A stretch of DNA of 64,000 nt from Bacteroidales bacterium. GTDB taxonomy: Bacteria; Bacteroidota; Bacteroidia; Bacteroidales; UBA4417. Shown piece after piece: positions 44,899 through 53,980 of the stretch. The translations under genes were made by a program, and so were the position numbers. Location: positions 82,374-146,373 of the forward strand of contig JADJHD010000013.1 in assembly GCA_016707705.1 (NCBI GenBank), read 5' to 3'. How positions within the stretch are numbered: position 1 is the stretch's first letter; each line of letters begins with the position of its first letter. Below the pieces are notes generated by a model. The model was not told the DNA's origin and did no database searches. It saw nothing but the letters and a program-made list of their open reading frames with translations.

Positions 44899-45171
44899 AT
44901 GAAACTAAACAATATTCATAAGAATCTCAGACTTATAGCGATTATACTATTGCTTTCGACGGCAGTATTCAGCAACCAGGGGTTTGGCCAAACACCGCCA
45001 CCTCCTCCTCCTCCTCCAAATGGCGGTCCGGGCAACGGACATGGACTTGGTGGAAACCAGGGTCCGGTTGGTGCACCCATTGGTGGTGGAATGGAAGTTC
45101 TCCTGTTACTTGGGATAGCCTATGCCGGAAGAAAGTGGCAGTTATCTGTAAAATCGAATGAGCAGGAATAA
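44899..45171 (+). CDS. Small exported protein with GAPIGGG-hydrophobic-basic C-terminus (PID-CTERM-like)
   Basis: This 90-residue protein has a signal peptide (LRLIAIILLLSTAVFSNQGFGQ), a run of eight prolines, then a Gly/Asn-rich spacer. The motif VGAPIGGG, a hydrophobic stretch MEVLLLLGIAYAG and a charged end RKWQLSVKSNEQE complete it. Layout and tail match the 79-residue protein at 7108 (GAPIGGG, AYA, basic residue, NE-rich end), though the spacers differ. Both follow a T9SS type A protein gene on the same strand and are followed by a terminator. The tail looks like a sorting signal for a membrane protease or transpeptidase. I cannot name that enzyme, and none is visible in the window. Confidence 0.78.
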   Translation: MKLNNIHKNLRLIAIILLLSTAVFSNQGFGQTPPPPPPPPNGGPGNGHGLGGNQGPVGAPIGGGMEVLLLLGIAYAGRKWQLSVKSNEQE

Positions 45172-45295
45172 TTGTCTGTTTACTCAACAAAATCACTATA
45201 GAATCAGGAAATAGTTGCCTGATAAAAATATAGAGTCCAAGTTATCTTTCATATAGTAAGCGGACCAAATACCAAAAACCCATGTAACCGCTTAG

Positions 45296-45329
45296 CGCAG
45301 CTTCCGAAAGGAGGCTGTGTTTTTTTTTA
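45296..45329 (+). terminator. Terminator after the T9SS/small-protein pair
   Basis: CGCAGCTTCC (45296-45305), a GAAA tetraloop and GGAGGCTGTG (45310-45319) form a 10-bp stem with two G-T pairs, followed by a run of T residues. It lies about 125 bases past the small protein gene. Confidence 0.88.
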
Positions 45330-45499
45330 TCAACACCCCTTGATTCTGCTTTCTGAAGCAAGTAATTTTGCGCTTTGCATTATTTCATTTTTATTATACA
45401 ATGGCATTTTTCATTTCGGGACAGGCAATACTCCATGTGTGTTGCTCATAAGAATTGCCGGATTCCGAACTGTTATTGTCTTTTTTATATCTGTTGTTT

Positions 45500-47176
45500 A
45501 TGAAAGTCCGGAGATTAATCCCACTGCTTTTTATTGCATTTTCACAGGCCGTCCAATGTCAGGTCAATGTTATTAGCCCGGAGAGCATGCATAATGGGTC
45601 TGTCGGAAATAGTGGCGACCCGATTAGCATTTGGGAAACAACAAACCGATTTGAAAATGATACCCTGACAATGTCGGGAACAGGAGATTTACGAAACACC
45701 AATGCTTCAACCTATGCAAATGCGTCAGGAAGCTGGAATGTGATGCTGAATTCCATTGGAGAAAACTTTTTAATTCAGGGCATAGATGCGGGTAGTTTTT
45801 CAGGATTGACATTGAAACTTGGAATACGGAAAGCTTCAAACTCCGAAGATGGAAGTGGGATTCTGATTGAAAGCAGTAATGATAGTGTAAGCTGGTTCCC
45901 GCTGACAATTTCCTTACCAACCGGAACAGGAACTGCCGGCTGGCATGAAGTAACAGCCTCCGGAATTGTTCAACCCGGACCTCAGCTTTACATTCGGTTT
46001 ACCTCTCAGAATGCACAGGATTTCAGGCTGGATGATATCAGGTTAATTGGAATTCCACCCTGCCCAATCTCGATTTCCAGCTTTCAACCAGCAAACGGTC
46101 CGATTGGCACTGAAATTCTGATTCATGGATCTGGATTGGGAACAGTAAGCGCTATCCATTTTTGCGATACAATTCCAGCGACTTTCACAATTCTCTCAGA
46201 TACCATTTTAATTACAAGGGTACCAGAAATAAGTTCATATTGCAGCATAGAATTAATCGGTACATGTACTGTTTTCAGCAGCAGTCCCTTTTTGGTACTG
46301 AGTTCTTCCTGTTCATTAAATGGCAGCAATCTGATAATTTCAGAGTTATGCGATCCGGTTGAAAATTTCCAGACAGACCGTTTCATTGAAATTTATAATC
46401 CTACAGCCAGTCCGATAGATTTGTCGGACTGGACTTTAAAAGCAATTGCCAATTATACCGAATGTGAGACCTGGGTATTATCAGGGAGCATTGAACCGGG
46501 TGAAGCGAAAACCTGTGGATTCCCAAATCCGGTTTCGGGAGGTCCGCATGATTTTACCAACCTAAGCTGGAATGGCAATATTTTCGGATCCTGCTGCTCA
46601 TTCTGGAATGGCAATCATAGGGATGGAGCAGTTCTGTACTACAATGAAGTTAAAATTGACCAGGTCCTTTACGGAAATGACCTTTTACCTTGGTTTAATG
46701 ATCGTAGTTTGGCGAGATCAGATACTGCATGTCATCCAAATCCGGCAGGAGGATCTGATGGATGGCAGCCAACAACTATTGTGAACAATGCAGGGTTAAA
46801 TCCTGCCAGTCCCGGAATACATAGCAGTAATTGCTATGGAAATCCTCCCGAAACGGGAACAAACCCTGCGGATCAGGAGGCATGTGCAGGTGAGGAAGTG
46901 ATGCTTGTGACATCTGCATCAGATGAAAGTCAGGTTTATGGGTTTGAATGGTGGGTTTGCCAGGATTATGGATCATGGACTGTTGTGAATTCGGGCATCA
47001 ATTACTCAATCATTAATACAGCAGTTTCGAGCAGTCTTTACATCAACGGTTTGAACACGGATATTCAATTCTACTGCAGAATCTATTCATATAATGGTGG
47101 GTGCTGGAGAGCAAGTGAAGCAGCTCAGATAAAATTTCTTCAATTACCGTTGACATCAGCTGTTTTTCATTTCTGA
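45500..47176 (+). CDS. Exported protein with IPT/TIG-like and lamin-tail domains
   Basis: 558 residues from ATG 45500, which puts a signal peptide first (RLIPLLFIAFSQAVQC); the open frame reaches back to 45455. A jelly-roll-like N-terminal domain (about 20-185: TMSGTGDLRNTNASTYA, GLTLKLGIRKASNSEDG, YIRFTSQNAQDFRLDDIRL) is followed by an IPT/TIG-like domain (FQPANGPIGTEILIHGSG). A lamin-tail domain comes next (about 285-425: LIISELCDPVE, DRFIEIYNPTASPIDLSDW), and then an Ig-like domain (ACAGEEVMLV...YGFEWWVCQDYG). There is no T9SS sorting domain; the protein ends LPLTSAVFHF, a tail shared with the next two genes. Lamin-tail domains occur on secreted Bacteroidota proteins, often near nucleases, but no catalytic domain is visible here. 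Confidence 0.83.
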   Translation: MKVRRLIPLLFIAFSQAVQCQVNVISPESMHNGSVGNSGDPISIWETTNRFENDTLTMSGTGDLRNTNASTYANASGSWNVMLNSIGENFLIQGIDAGSFSGLTLKLGIRKASNSEDGSGILIESSNDSVSWFPLTISLPTGTGTAGWHEVTASGIVQPGPQLYIRFTSQNAQDFRLDDIRLIGIPPCPISISSFQPANGPIGTEILIHGSGLGTVSAIHFCDTIPATFTILSDTILITRVPEISSYCSIELIGTCTVFSSSPFLVLSSSCSLNGSNLIISELCDPVENFQTDRFIEIYNPTASPIDLSDWTLKAIANYTECETWVLSGSIEPGEAKTCGFPNPVSGGPHDFTNLSWNGNIFGSCCSFWNGNHRDGAVLYYNEVKIDQVLYGNDLLPWFNDRSLARSDTACHPNPAGGSDGWQPTTIVNNAGLNPASPGIHSSNCYGNPPETGTNPADQEACAGEEVMLVTSASDESQVYGFEWWVCQDYGSWTVVNSGINYSIINTAVSSSLYINGLNTDIQFYCRIYSYNGGCWRASEAAQIKFLQLPLTSAVFHF

Positions 47177-47596
47177 TTTAAGAGACAATTTATCAATTCA
47201 CAACTTTCAAAAAGAGATATTTCCAACCAAAGACTAATAGTGCTATTCGAATTTCCCTGGTAGGCAGAAATGGAATCAATTGTCCCATTACGGGATATAA
47301 TACCATTCAGAAAAAATTATTGATTTTTATAACTATTTGATAATTAACATATTTAAAAATTTGGTATCAAAGTAGCTAATGGTGGCATGGGTAAATAAAT
47401 GGGTTAAACAATTTTGTAAATCAAATCTGGGTAAATGGGATTCGATACTTTTCCTATCCAAATCGGCAAAAAATAAGGGACTAACATCCTGCTGATTTTC
47501 CATTGATTTCATATTATTTAATCCAGCTTATCCTGGTTGTCGAAAGACAGGCGACCACGGGACCAAAGCTTGTTGATACTATTACATATCTTGTAA
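47177..47596 (+). other. Intergenic region with GGG tracts
   Basis: No gene. GGG tracts occur at 47389, 47401, 47429 and 47437, including GGGTAAATGGG, the reverse complement of a CCCATTTACCC block found upstream of the giant gene at 56741. Spacing of the tracts is too wide for a canonical quadruplex. A TATCTTG sequence 3 bases before the ATG at 47597 may be a promoter box. Confidence 0.5.
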
Positions 47597-50500
47597 ATGA
47601 AACTGCCAGTACTCACTAAAATGGACTTAGGATGCCTTTCTTCGAAGGGTGTTCTTTCGCATTTTACTGGCAGACTGATGATTCTGGTGATCATTCTCTT
47701 CTCAACATGCTTCTTTACCCCTTCAGATCTATTGGCGCAGCCTTCAGTGCTGTATTCGAACATCACATCTGCAACACCCGCATCCACCAATAATCGCTGG
47801 ACACTCAATACAATCAGTATTTTCAGGCAATTCAGGTTCCAGGCTAATCAAGCAGGGAACTTCACATGGGCTTTTTCACTGGGCACACCAGCAACACCTG
47901 ATTACAGTAAAAACTGGAGGCCTTTCACCACCTCGAATGTAATGTCCTACAACACATTTATTCCAGTTGGATGGGCAAATGGAGCAAGATACAACACATT
48001 CCCAGGAGGAGCTGATGGTGAGATAAATGCTGTTCAAAACGGATATTATTACACTTTCAATGTTGGCATTAATGCTTCTGCCGACAATGTGATGGAAGTT
48101 CTGGAAACCAGCTACAATCCAACAGTTATCAGCTCATGCACCAGCAACTGGGGCACTTACGGACAAAGAACAGTTAACATCGTTCTTGCATCTGCACCAC
48201 AGTCAGGTGAGAACGTATTCCTCCGCTACACAACAGGCGGAATAAACTTCCCTACCTCCAATTATGTTCATGTAAACATGACCGGTAATACCGGATCAGC
48301 CATTATACCAGCCCAGGCTTCAGGATCAACCGTTCATTACTACGCATATACTTCTAATAAGTCAAAGGCCACTATTGATGCTGATATTGCATCTTATGGT
48401 CAGCCTTCACATGATATGGCAACCCTTAACATTTCAGGGGTTCCTGCAAGTTACCTTATGCCGGCATCACCGGTTATTGTCACCTCAACCTTAGGAAGTC
48501 AGGCAAATATTGCAACCGGTTATGCTACTCTGCAGGCCGCTTTTACTGCTATCAATGGCGCGGCCCTTCACCTTGGAAGTATCAGCATAGCCATTATGGG
48601 AAACACAACCGAAGTTGCCACAGCAACACTTAATCAAGTTGCTGGAGTAACATCGGTAGGCATTCAGCCAGCAGGTGGAGCAGCCAGAACAATCAGCGGA
48701 AACTTTGCCGGACCCATTATTGATTTGAATGGCGCAGACTTTGTAACCATTGATGGAAGAGAAGGCGGAACAGGAACAACGAAAGCATTGACTATTACGA
48801 ATACAAACGGAGGATCCGGATATGCAATCAGGTTTGTCCAGGATGCACTTAATAACACAGTCAGATATTGCGATCTCGTAGCTTCTCCTACAGGAGTTGG
48901 TATTGTAACTTTTTCAACGGCGAGTGCTCTTGCCAGTGGGGTTGGAAATGACTTCAATAGCATCAACACCTGCAATTTATATGGCCTGGCAGGTTCCAAT
49001 CCAGTTTATGGAGTTTACTCTTCAGGATCAGGATCGCCAAAGGAAAATGGTGCTGATACGATTGCCAACTGTAACATTTATAATTTCAGGGCTGGATCAG
49101 GAACTCCAGCCGGAGTTTTTCTTTCAGGTGCAAATTCAGCCTGGACCATTGATGGAAACAGCTTCTACCAGACTGCAGCATATGCTGGTCCGGGAAACAT
49201 GGTTATCCACGGAATTCACATCAATAGTTCCACCTTCAATGGATTTTCAGTAAAAAACAATTATATCGGTGGCAGTGCACCCCAATGCGGTGGAACAGCC
49301 TGGACCATCAATGGATTCGCTCAACCATATCAGTTCAATGGAATAAAGATCAGCTGCGGAACCGGCTCAAACAACCTTGAAGGAAATACCATAAAAAACT
49401 TTAACTGGCTTACATCAAGTGCTGCTACAGCTCCGGGAGCATGGACAGGTATCTATTCCATGGGTTCCGGCAATTTGAATATTGGAACTGCATCACAAGG
49501 AAATACAATTGGTGACAACAGTACCAACTCTATTAATATCACCCTTAACACCAATTCAGGTGGATCATTCTATGGTATATTCAATGAGAGTACCGGAACA
49601 GTAAACACTCAGTACAACACTATTGGCTCAATGACTTCCAATGGAAGCACTGCAGCTATCTCTGCAAGTCTTGTCGCTATTTATGCTGCCAGAGGAACCA
49701 ACAACATCAGCAATAATACTATAGGTGGCAGTACAACAAACAGCATGAACTGCAACAATAGTTCAACAAATGCCACATCCCAATTTATCAAGGGCATAGT
49801 TATTAACCCTTCAGTTGTTATGACATCCGCTCAGATCATAAATAATAATACAATCTCAAACCTTAATAACAACTACGCTTCAACAACAACAGCAGCAACC
49901 AACAGGGGAATCACTATTGAACCTGCAACTGCCTCCAACCTGAATGGCAGTGTTACGATAAACGGCAATATCATCAACAATATCTATACTTCACAGAATG
50001 CTGCAGGTGCCGGCATAAGCAATAATATAGCAGGTATCTTCATGGGCGGAACTTCCTGCTCAGCTGTTACAATTCAGGGAAATACCATATCAGCATTAAA
50101 GGCAACCGGAGGCACTGCTGCAGTAACTGTTGCAGGCATACTTTACAATGGCCCTTCAGGAGCAAGCACAATCTCAAAGAACTTGATTTTCGGACTTGAA
50201 ACCACAAATTCCACATCTACCAGCGCAGCCATTTATGGGATCAGAACCGTTGCAGGAACAGCAACCTATTCGAATAACCTGATCAGTTTGGGAAGCACAA
50301 CCGGACGTGGTCAGATCAATGGCTTTTATGATGGTGGTGGTGCAAGCAATAGCATTTATCACAATACAGTTTCCATAACAGGAACTTCAGTTGTTAATAC
50401 GACGAATTCAGCATTAAACACAATCACTACCAATGTCCGCAATATCCGTAACAATATCTTTTATTGCACAAGAAATGGAAGCGGAACCAACAGGGCAGTA

Positions 50501-53500
50501 ACTATTTCATCTACAACAGGTTTAACCATCGGCTACAATGATTACTTTGGAACTTTGTCAGGAATAGCCCTGAACGTTGCCCCGGATAATAATAGCCTTG
50601 CGATTAATCCTTTGTTCCCTCTATCTACCGGGACTGCACCAACAGACTTCATTCCGGCAGCAACAACTTTAAATGGGGCCCCAATTAGTTCAATCACCCC
50701 AGCAATTAATGATGATATTGATGAGATTGGAATCAGGTGTGTGCCAACCATGGGTGCTCAGGAATACAGAATCTCTCCTACTTCAGTAACTGCTACCGCC
50801 AGTCCAAATCCAATCTGTACCGGTAACACCCTGACACTAACAGGAACTGCAACAGGAGCCACCTCCTATTCATGGAGCGGCCCTAACGGATTTTCACCAA
50901 CTACATTAAGCGGTAGTATAGCAAACGTTACTACTCTTGCAGCCGGAGTTTACACCCTCACCGCAACCAATAGCTGCGGATCCACGGCAGCAAGCACTGC
51001 ATCAGTTGTAGTGAACTCCACTCCATCCATGACAACCACTCCCACCACATATAACATTTGTAGTGGTGACGCATTAAATATTCCCTTGACTGCTACATCA
51101 GGAAGCATATCATGGTCTGCAGCCAACAATGCTAATGTAGGTGGTGAAACTACTGCCATAACAAACACTTCACTGATTAATGATGTTCTGACAAATACCA
51201 CGGGCAGCGTTCAAACCGTAGTATACACAGCCACAGCTTCAACTGGAAGTTGTACTTCTTCCGGACAAACCATTAGTGTTTCTATTAATCCTGCAGTTAA
51301 TATCTCTTTTGACCAGGGATCTGATCAGAATACAGAGTCAATTACTATATGTGGTGCCATTGGTGGTGGCGGACAAAATGATATTGATATCTGGTCAGGT
51401 AACCTTGCAGGAGCTACTTACGTTTGGCAATATTCGAGTATCAGCAATACTGGTCCCTGGACAACAGCACCAGGCACCGGCAATCAGTTAAATATTTCTT
51501 CCTTTGCCTCAACTCCTGGTAATCATTATTTCAGGTTGTTACTTACAGCCAATGGCATCACCTGTACCAGTGATGTTGTAACTCTGACCGTTACCGGTGC
51601 AGCACCAACCTCCCCAACAGGAACCGGAGCCAGCCGCTGCGGAACAGGAACTGTAGTATTGACCGCTTCAGGATGCACCGGAACCTTGAATTGGTATGAT
51701 GTACCTTTTGGAGGCACTTCACTGGGAACCGGAGCAAGCTTTACAACTCCTTCCATCAGCAGCACAACCACATATTATGTTAGCTGTACTTCAGGAACTT
51801 GTGAAAGTCCACGAACAGCTGTTGTTGCAACCGTACAGTCACCATCACCGGTATCGGTAATCATCAGCACTGCTGCAACAACCATTTGTGCCGGAGTTAG
51901 TACAACCTTTACTGCCACTGGAATAAATGGCGGAGCAACTCCAGGCTATCAATGGCAGGTAAACGGAGGAAATGTGGGTACTAACAGCAACAGTTACACT
52001 ACAACAACCCTGGTTAATGGCGATATAGTTACCTGCATTATAACCTCCAGCGATCCCTGTACCAGTGGCAGTCCTGCAACTTCCAACAGCATCAGCATGA
52101 CGGTTAACCCCGCCCAGGCAGTTAGCGTTAGCATCAGTGCATCCTCAACATCCATCTGTACCGGAACCAATGTCACCTTCACTGCAACTCCAACCAATGG
52201 CGGTTCAGCTCCTGTTTATCAATGGAAATTAAATGGGGGCAATGTTGGTTCAAACAGCACAACTTATTCAAACTCCACACTTGCAAATGGAGATATTATC
52301 ACATGTGTTCTGACATCAGACATTAGTTGTGCCACTGGCAATCCGGCAACTTCCAACAGCATTACAATGACTGTTTCAGCAACTGTTGGCACGCCTGTAT
52401 TTACCTTGGGTGCCAGCAGCAGCAGATGCCAGGGCGCAGGAACAGTAACTTATTCAGCAACAGCAAGCAATGCAAGCAGTATTGTTTATTCGCTTGATGC
52501 AACATCATTAGGTGCCGGAAACACAATCAATGCAGCTACCGGAGAAGTAAGCTATGTTGCAGGCTGGGTTGGTGCTTCAACTATCACAGCAACTGCCAGC
52601 GGTTGTGCAACTACAGCAACTTCAAACCACATAGCAACGACCACAGCAACTGTACAGGCTCCGGTTTTTGCTCTTGGTGCCACTTCAACACGTTGCCAGG
52701 GTGCAGGATCTGTTACCTACTCATCCACAGCAGCCAATTCAACAGCAATCACCTACAGCCTTGACGCTATCAGTCTTGCAGGCTCAGTTAGCATAGATAT
52801 CAATACCGGAACAGTAATTTATCCGGGAGCATGGTTTGGCACAACAACAATCACTGCTACAGCAACTGGATGTAATGGTCCGGTGACTTCAACCCATGTT
52901 GTAACCATTAATCCGAATGTTGGATTTCCAGTATTTACACTGGGGGCCACATCAACACGTTGCAAGGCTGCAGCAGTTGTTTCCTATGCTGCCACAGCAA
53001 GCAACTCCACAGGAATTACCTATCAGCTGGATGCAGTGAGTCTTGGAGCCGGAAATACCATTAATGGAGCAACCGGTGATGTAACCTATACAGCTGCATG
53101 GACAGGTGTTTCAACCATCACGGCAAGAGCATTTGGTTGCAATGGTCCGAAGACCAGCTCTCATACTGCTACCACAAATCCATTGGTTGACATACCGGTT
53201 TTCGGACTTGGCAGCAGTTCTACACGTTGCCAGGGAGTTGGAACGGTTACCTATTCAGCTACCGTTAACAATGCAACTACAGTAACCTACACTCTTGATG
53301 CAGCAAGCCTAGCAGGCGGAAACACCATAAATGCAGCAACTGGCTTAGTTACCTACATCGGCACATGGAGTGGAACCACAGTAATCACTGTAACAGCAAC
53401 AGGTTGCGCCGGGCCTACTTCAGCAACCCACACAGTCACAGTTACACCAAACGTAACTAATCCGGTATTTATACTTGGATCGACCTCAACACGCTGTCAG

Positions 53501-53749
53501 GCAGCCGGTACAGTTACCTATACTGCAACAGCCAGCAATACAACCGGAATCACTTATCTCCTGGATGCTATCAGTCTGGGAGCCGGGAATACTATAAATG
53601 CCAGTACCGGAATGGTTACTTATGTAGCAGGATGGACAGGCACCAGCATTATTACTGCAAGGGCAGTCGGATGCAACGGACCAAAGAATTCAACCCACTC
53701 AGCTACAACCAATTCAACACCTGCAACATCGGTGATTTATCACCCATAA
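47597..53749 (+). CDS. Large exported protein: beta-helix plus Ig-like repeats (2050 residues)
   Basis: The signal peptide lies at about 28-50 (MILVIILFSTCFFTPSDLLAQ), after a polar lead; a later ATG could be the true start. An N-terminal beta domain (to about 285) is followed by a long right-handed beta-helix (about 300-1055) with repeated N-N-T-I-S-N rungs (NNYIGGSAPQCG, NNTISNLNNNYA, YSNNLISLGSTTG, NIRNNIFYCTRNG), ending at MGAQEY as in many such helices. Ig-like domains follow (NPICTGNTLTLTGTATGATSY and two copies of an ICxGxxxTFTATxxNGG unit). The last 445 residues are five 89-residue repeats. No T9SS domain is present; the end is TPATSVIYHP, matching the neighbours' tails. Probably a surface or extracellular-matrix protein. 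Confidence 0.88.
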   Translation: MKLPVLTKMDLGCLSSKGVLSHFTGRLMILVIILFSTCFFTPSDLLAQPSVLYSNITSATPASTNNRWTLNTISIFRQFRFQANQAGNFTWAFSLGTPATPDYSKNWRPFTTSNVMSYNTFIPVGWANGARYNTFPGGADGEINAVQNGYYYTFNVGINASADNVMEVLETSYNPTVISSCTSNWGTYGQRTVNIVLASAPQSGENVFLRYTTGGINFPTSNYVHVNMTGNTGSAIIPAQASGSTVHYYAYTSNKSKATIDADIASYGQPSHDMATLNISGVPASYLMPASPVIVTSTLGSQANIATGYATLQAAFTAINGAALHLGSISIAIMGNTTEVATATLNQVAGVTSVGIQPAGGAARTISGNFAGPIIDLNGADFVTIDGREGGTGTTKALTITNTNGGSGYAIRFVQDALNNTVRYCDLVASPTGVGIVTFSTASALASGVGNDFNSINTCNLYGLAGSNPVYGVYSSGSGSPKENGADTIANCNIYNFRAGSGTPAGVFLSGANSAWTIDGNSFYQTAAYAGPGNMVIHGIHINSSTFNGFSVKNNYIGGSAPQCGGTAWTINGFAQPYQFNGIKISCGTGSNNLEGNTIKNFNWLTSSAATAPGAWTGIYSMGSGNLNIGTASQGNTIGDNSTNSINITLNTNSGGSFYGIFNESTGTVNTQYNTIGSMTSNGSTAAISASLVAIYAARGTNNISNNTIGGSTTNSMNCNNSSTNATSQFIKGIVINPSVVMTSAQIINNNTISNLNNNYASTTTAATNRGITIEPATASNLNGSVTINGNIINNIYTSQNAAGAGISNNIAGIFMGGTSCSAVTIQGNTISALKATGGTAAVTVAGILYNGPSGASTISKNLIFGLETTNSTSTSAAIYGIRTVAGTATYSNNLISLGSTTGRGQINGFYDGGGASNSIYHNTVSITGTSVVNTTNSALNTITTNVRNIRNNIFYCTRNGSGTNRAVTISSTTGLTIGYNDYFGTLSGIALNVAPDNNSLAINPLFPLSTGTAPTDFIPAATTLNGAPISSITPAINDDIDEIGIRCVPTMGAQEYRISPTSVTATASPNPICTGNTLTLTGTATGATSYSWSGPNGFSPTTLSGSIANVTTLAAGVYTLTATNSCGSTAASTASVVVNSTPSMTTTPTTYNICSGDALNIPLTATSGSISWSAANNANVGGETTAITNTSLINDVLTNTTGSVQTVVYTATASTGSCTSSGQTISVSINPAVNISFDQGSDQNTESITICGAIGGGGQNDIDIWSGNLAGATYVWQYSSISNTGPWTTAPGTGNQLNISSFASTPGNHYFRLLLTANGITCTSDVVTLTVTGAAPTSPTGTGASRCGTGTVVLTASGCTGTLNWYDVPFGGTSLGTGASFTTPSISSTTTYYVSCTSGTCESPRTAVVATVQSPSPVSVIISTAATTICAGVSTTFTATGINGGATPGYQWQVNGGNVGTNSNSYTTTTLVNGDIVTCIITSSDPCTSGSPATSNSISMTVNPAQAVSVSISASSTSICTGTNVTFTATPTNGGSAPVYQWKLNGGNVGSNSTTYSNSTLANGDIITCVLTSDISCATGNPATSNSITMTVSATVGTPVFTLGASSSRCQGAGTVTYSATASNASSIVYSLDATSLGAGNTINAATGEVSYVAGWVGASTITATASGCATTATSNHIATTTATVQAPVFALGATSTRCQGAGSVTYSSTAANSTAITYSLDAISLAGSVSIDINTGTVIYPGAWFGTTTITATATGCNGPVTSTHVVTINPNVGFPVFTLGATSTRCKAAAVVSYAATASNSTGITYQLDAVSLGAGNTINGATGDVTYTAAWTGVSTITARAFGCNGPKTSSHTATTNPLVDIPVFGLGSSSTRCQGVGTVTYSATVNNATTVTYTLDAASLAGGNTINAATGLVTYIGTWSGTTVITVTATGCAGPTSATHTVTVTPNVTNPVFILGSTSTRCQAAGTVTYTATASNTTGITYLLDAISLGAGNTINASTGMVTYVAGWTGTSIITARAVGCNGPKNSTHSATTNSTPATSVIYHP
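52382..53716 (+). repeat. Five tandem 267-bp repeats (89 residues each)
   Basis: Units have the form PVFxLGATSTRCQGAGTVTY, a SLDAxSLGAGNTINAATG segment and an ITATATGCNGP end, with one Cys near position 16 and one near 75. All five are exactly 89 residues, though they differ in sequence more than the repeats of the next gene. Confidence 0.93.
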
Positions 53750-53980
53750 GCAGTTAAACAATGTACCCAAATAAGAACACAAAATAATTAACCCATGATC
53801 ACCCAATTACGACTTCTAAACTGGCTCAAGCTCCTGGAACTCCCGGGGGATTGGAAGTGGCGATGTCAGAACCTTGCACACTTTGACTGGTTCCGACGGC
53901 CTTAGCCGGAAGCTAATAGTGATCAACAAAAAAATCGAAAAAAATAAGAGACAAAAAATAAACAAACAAAAACCACAACA

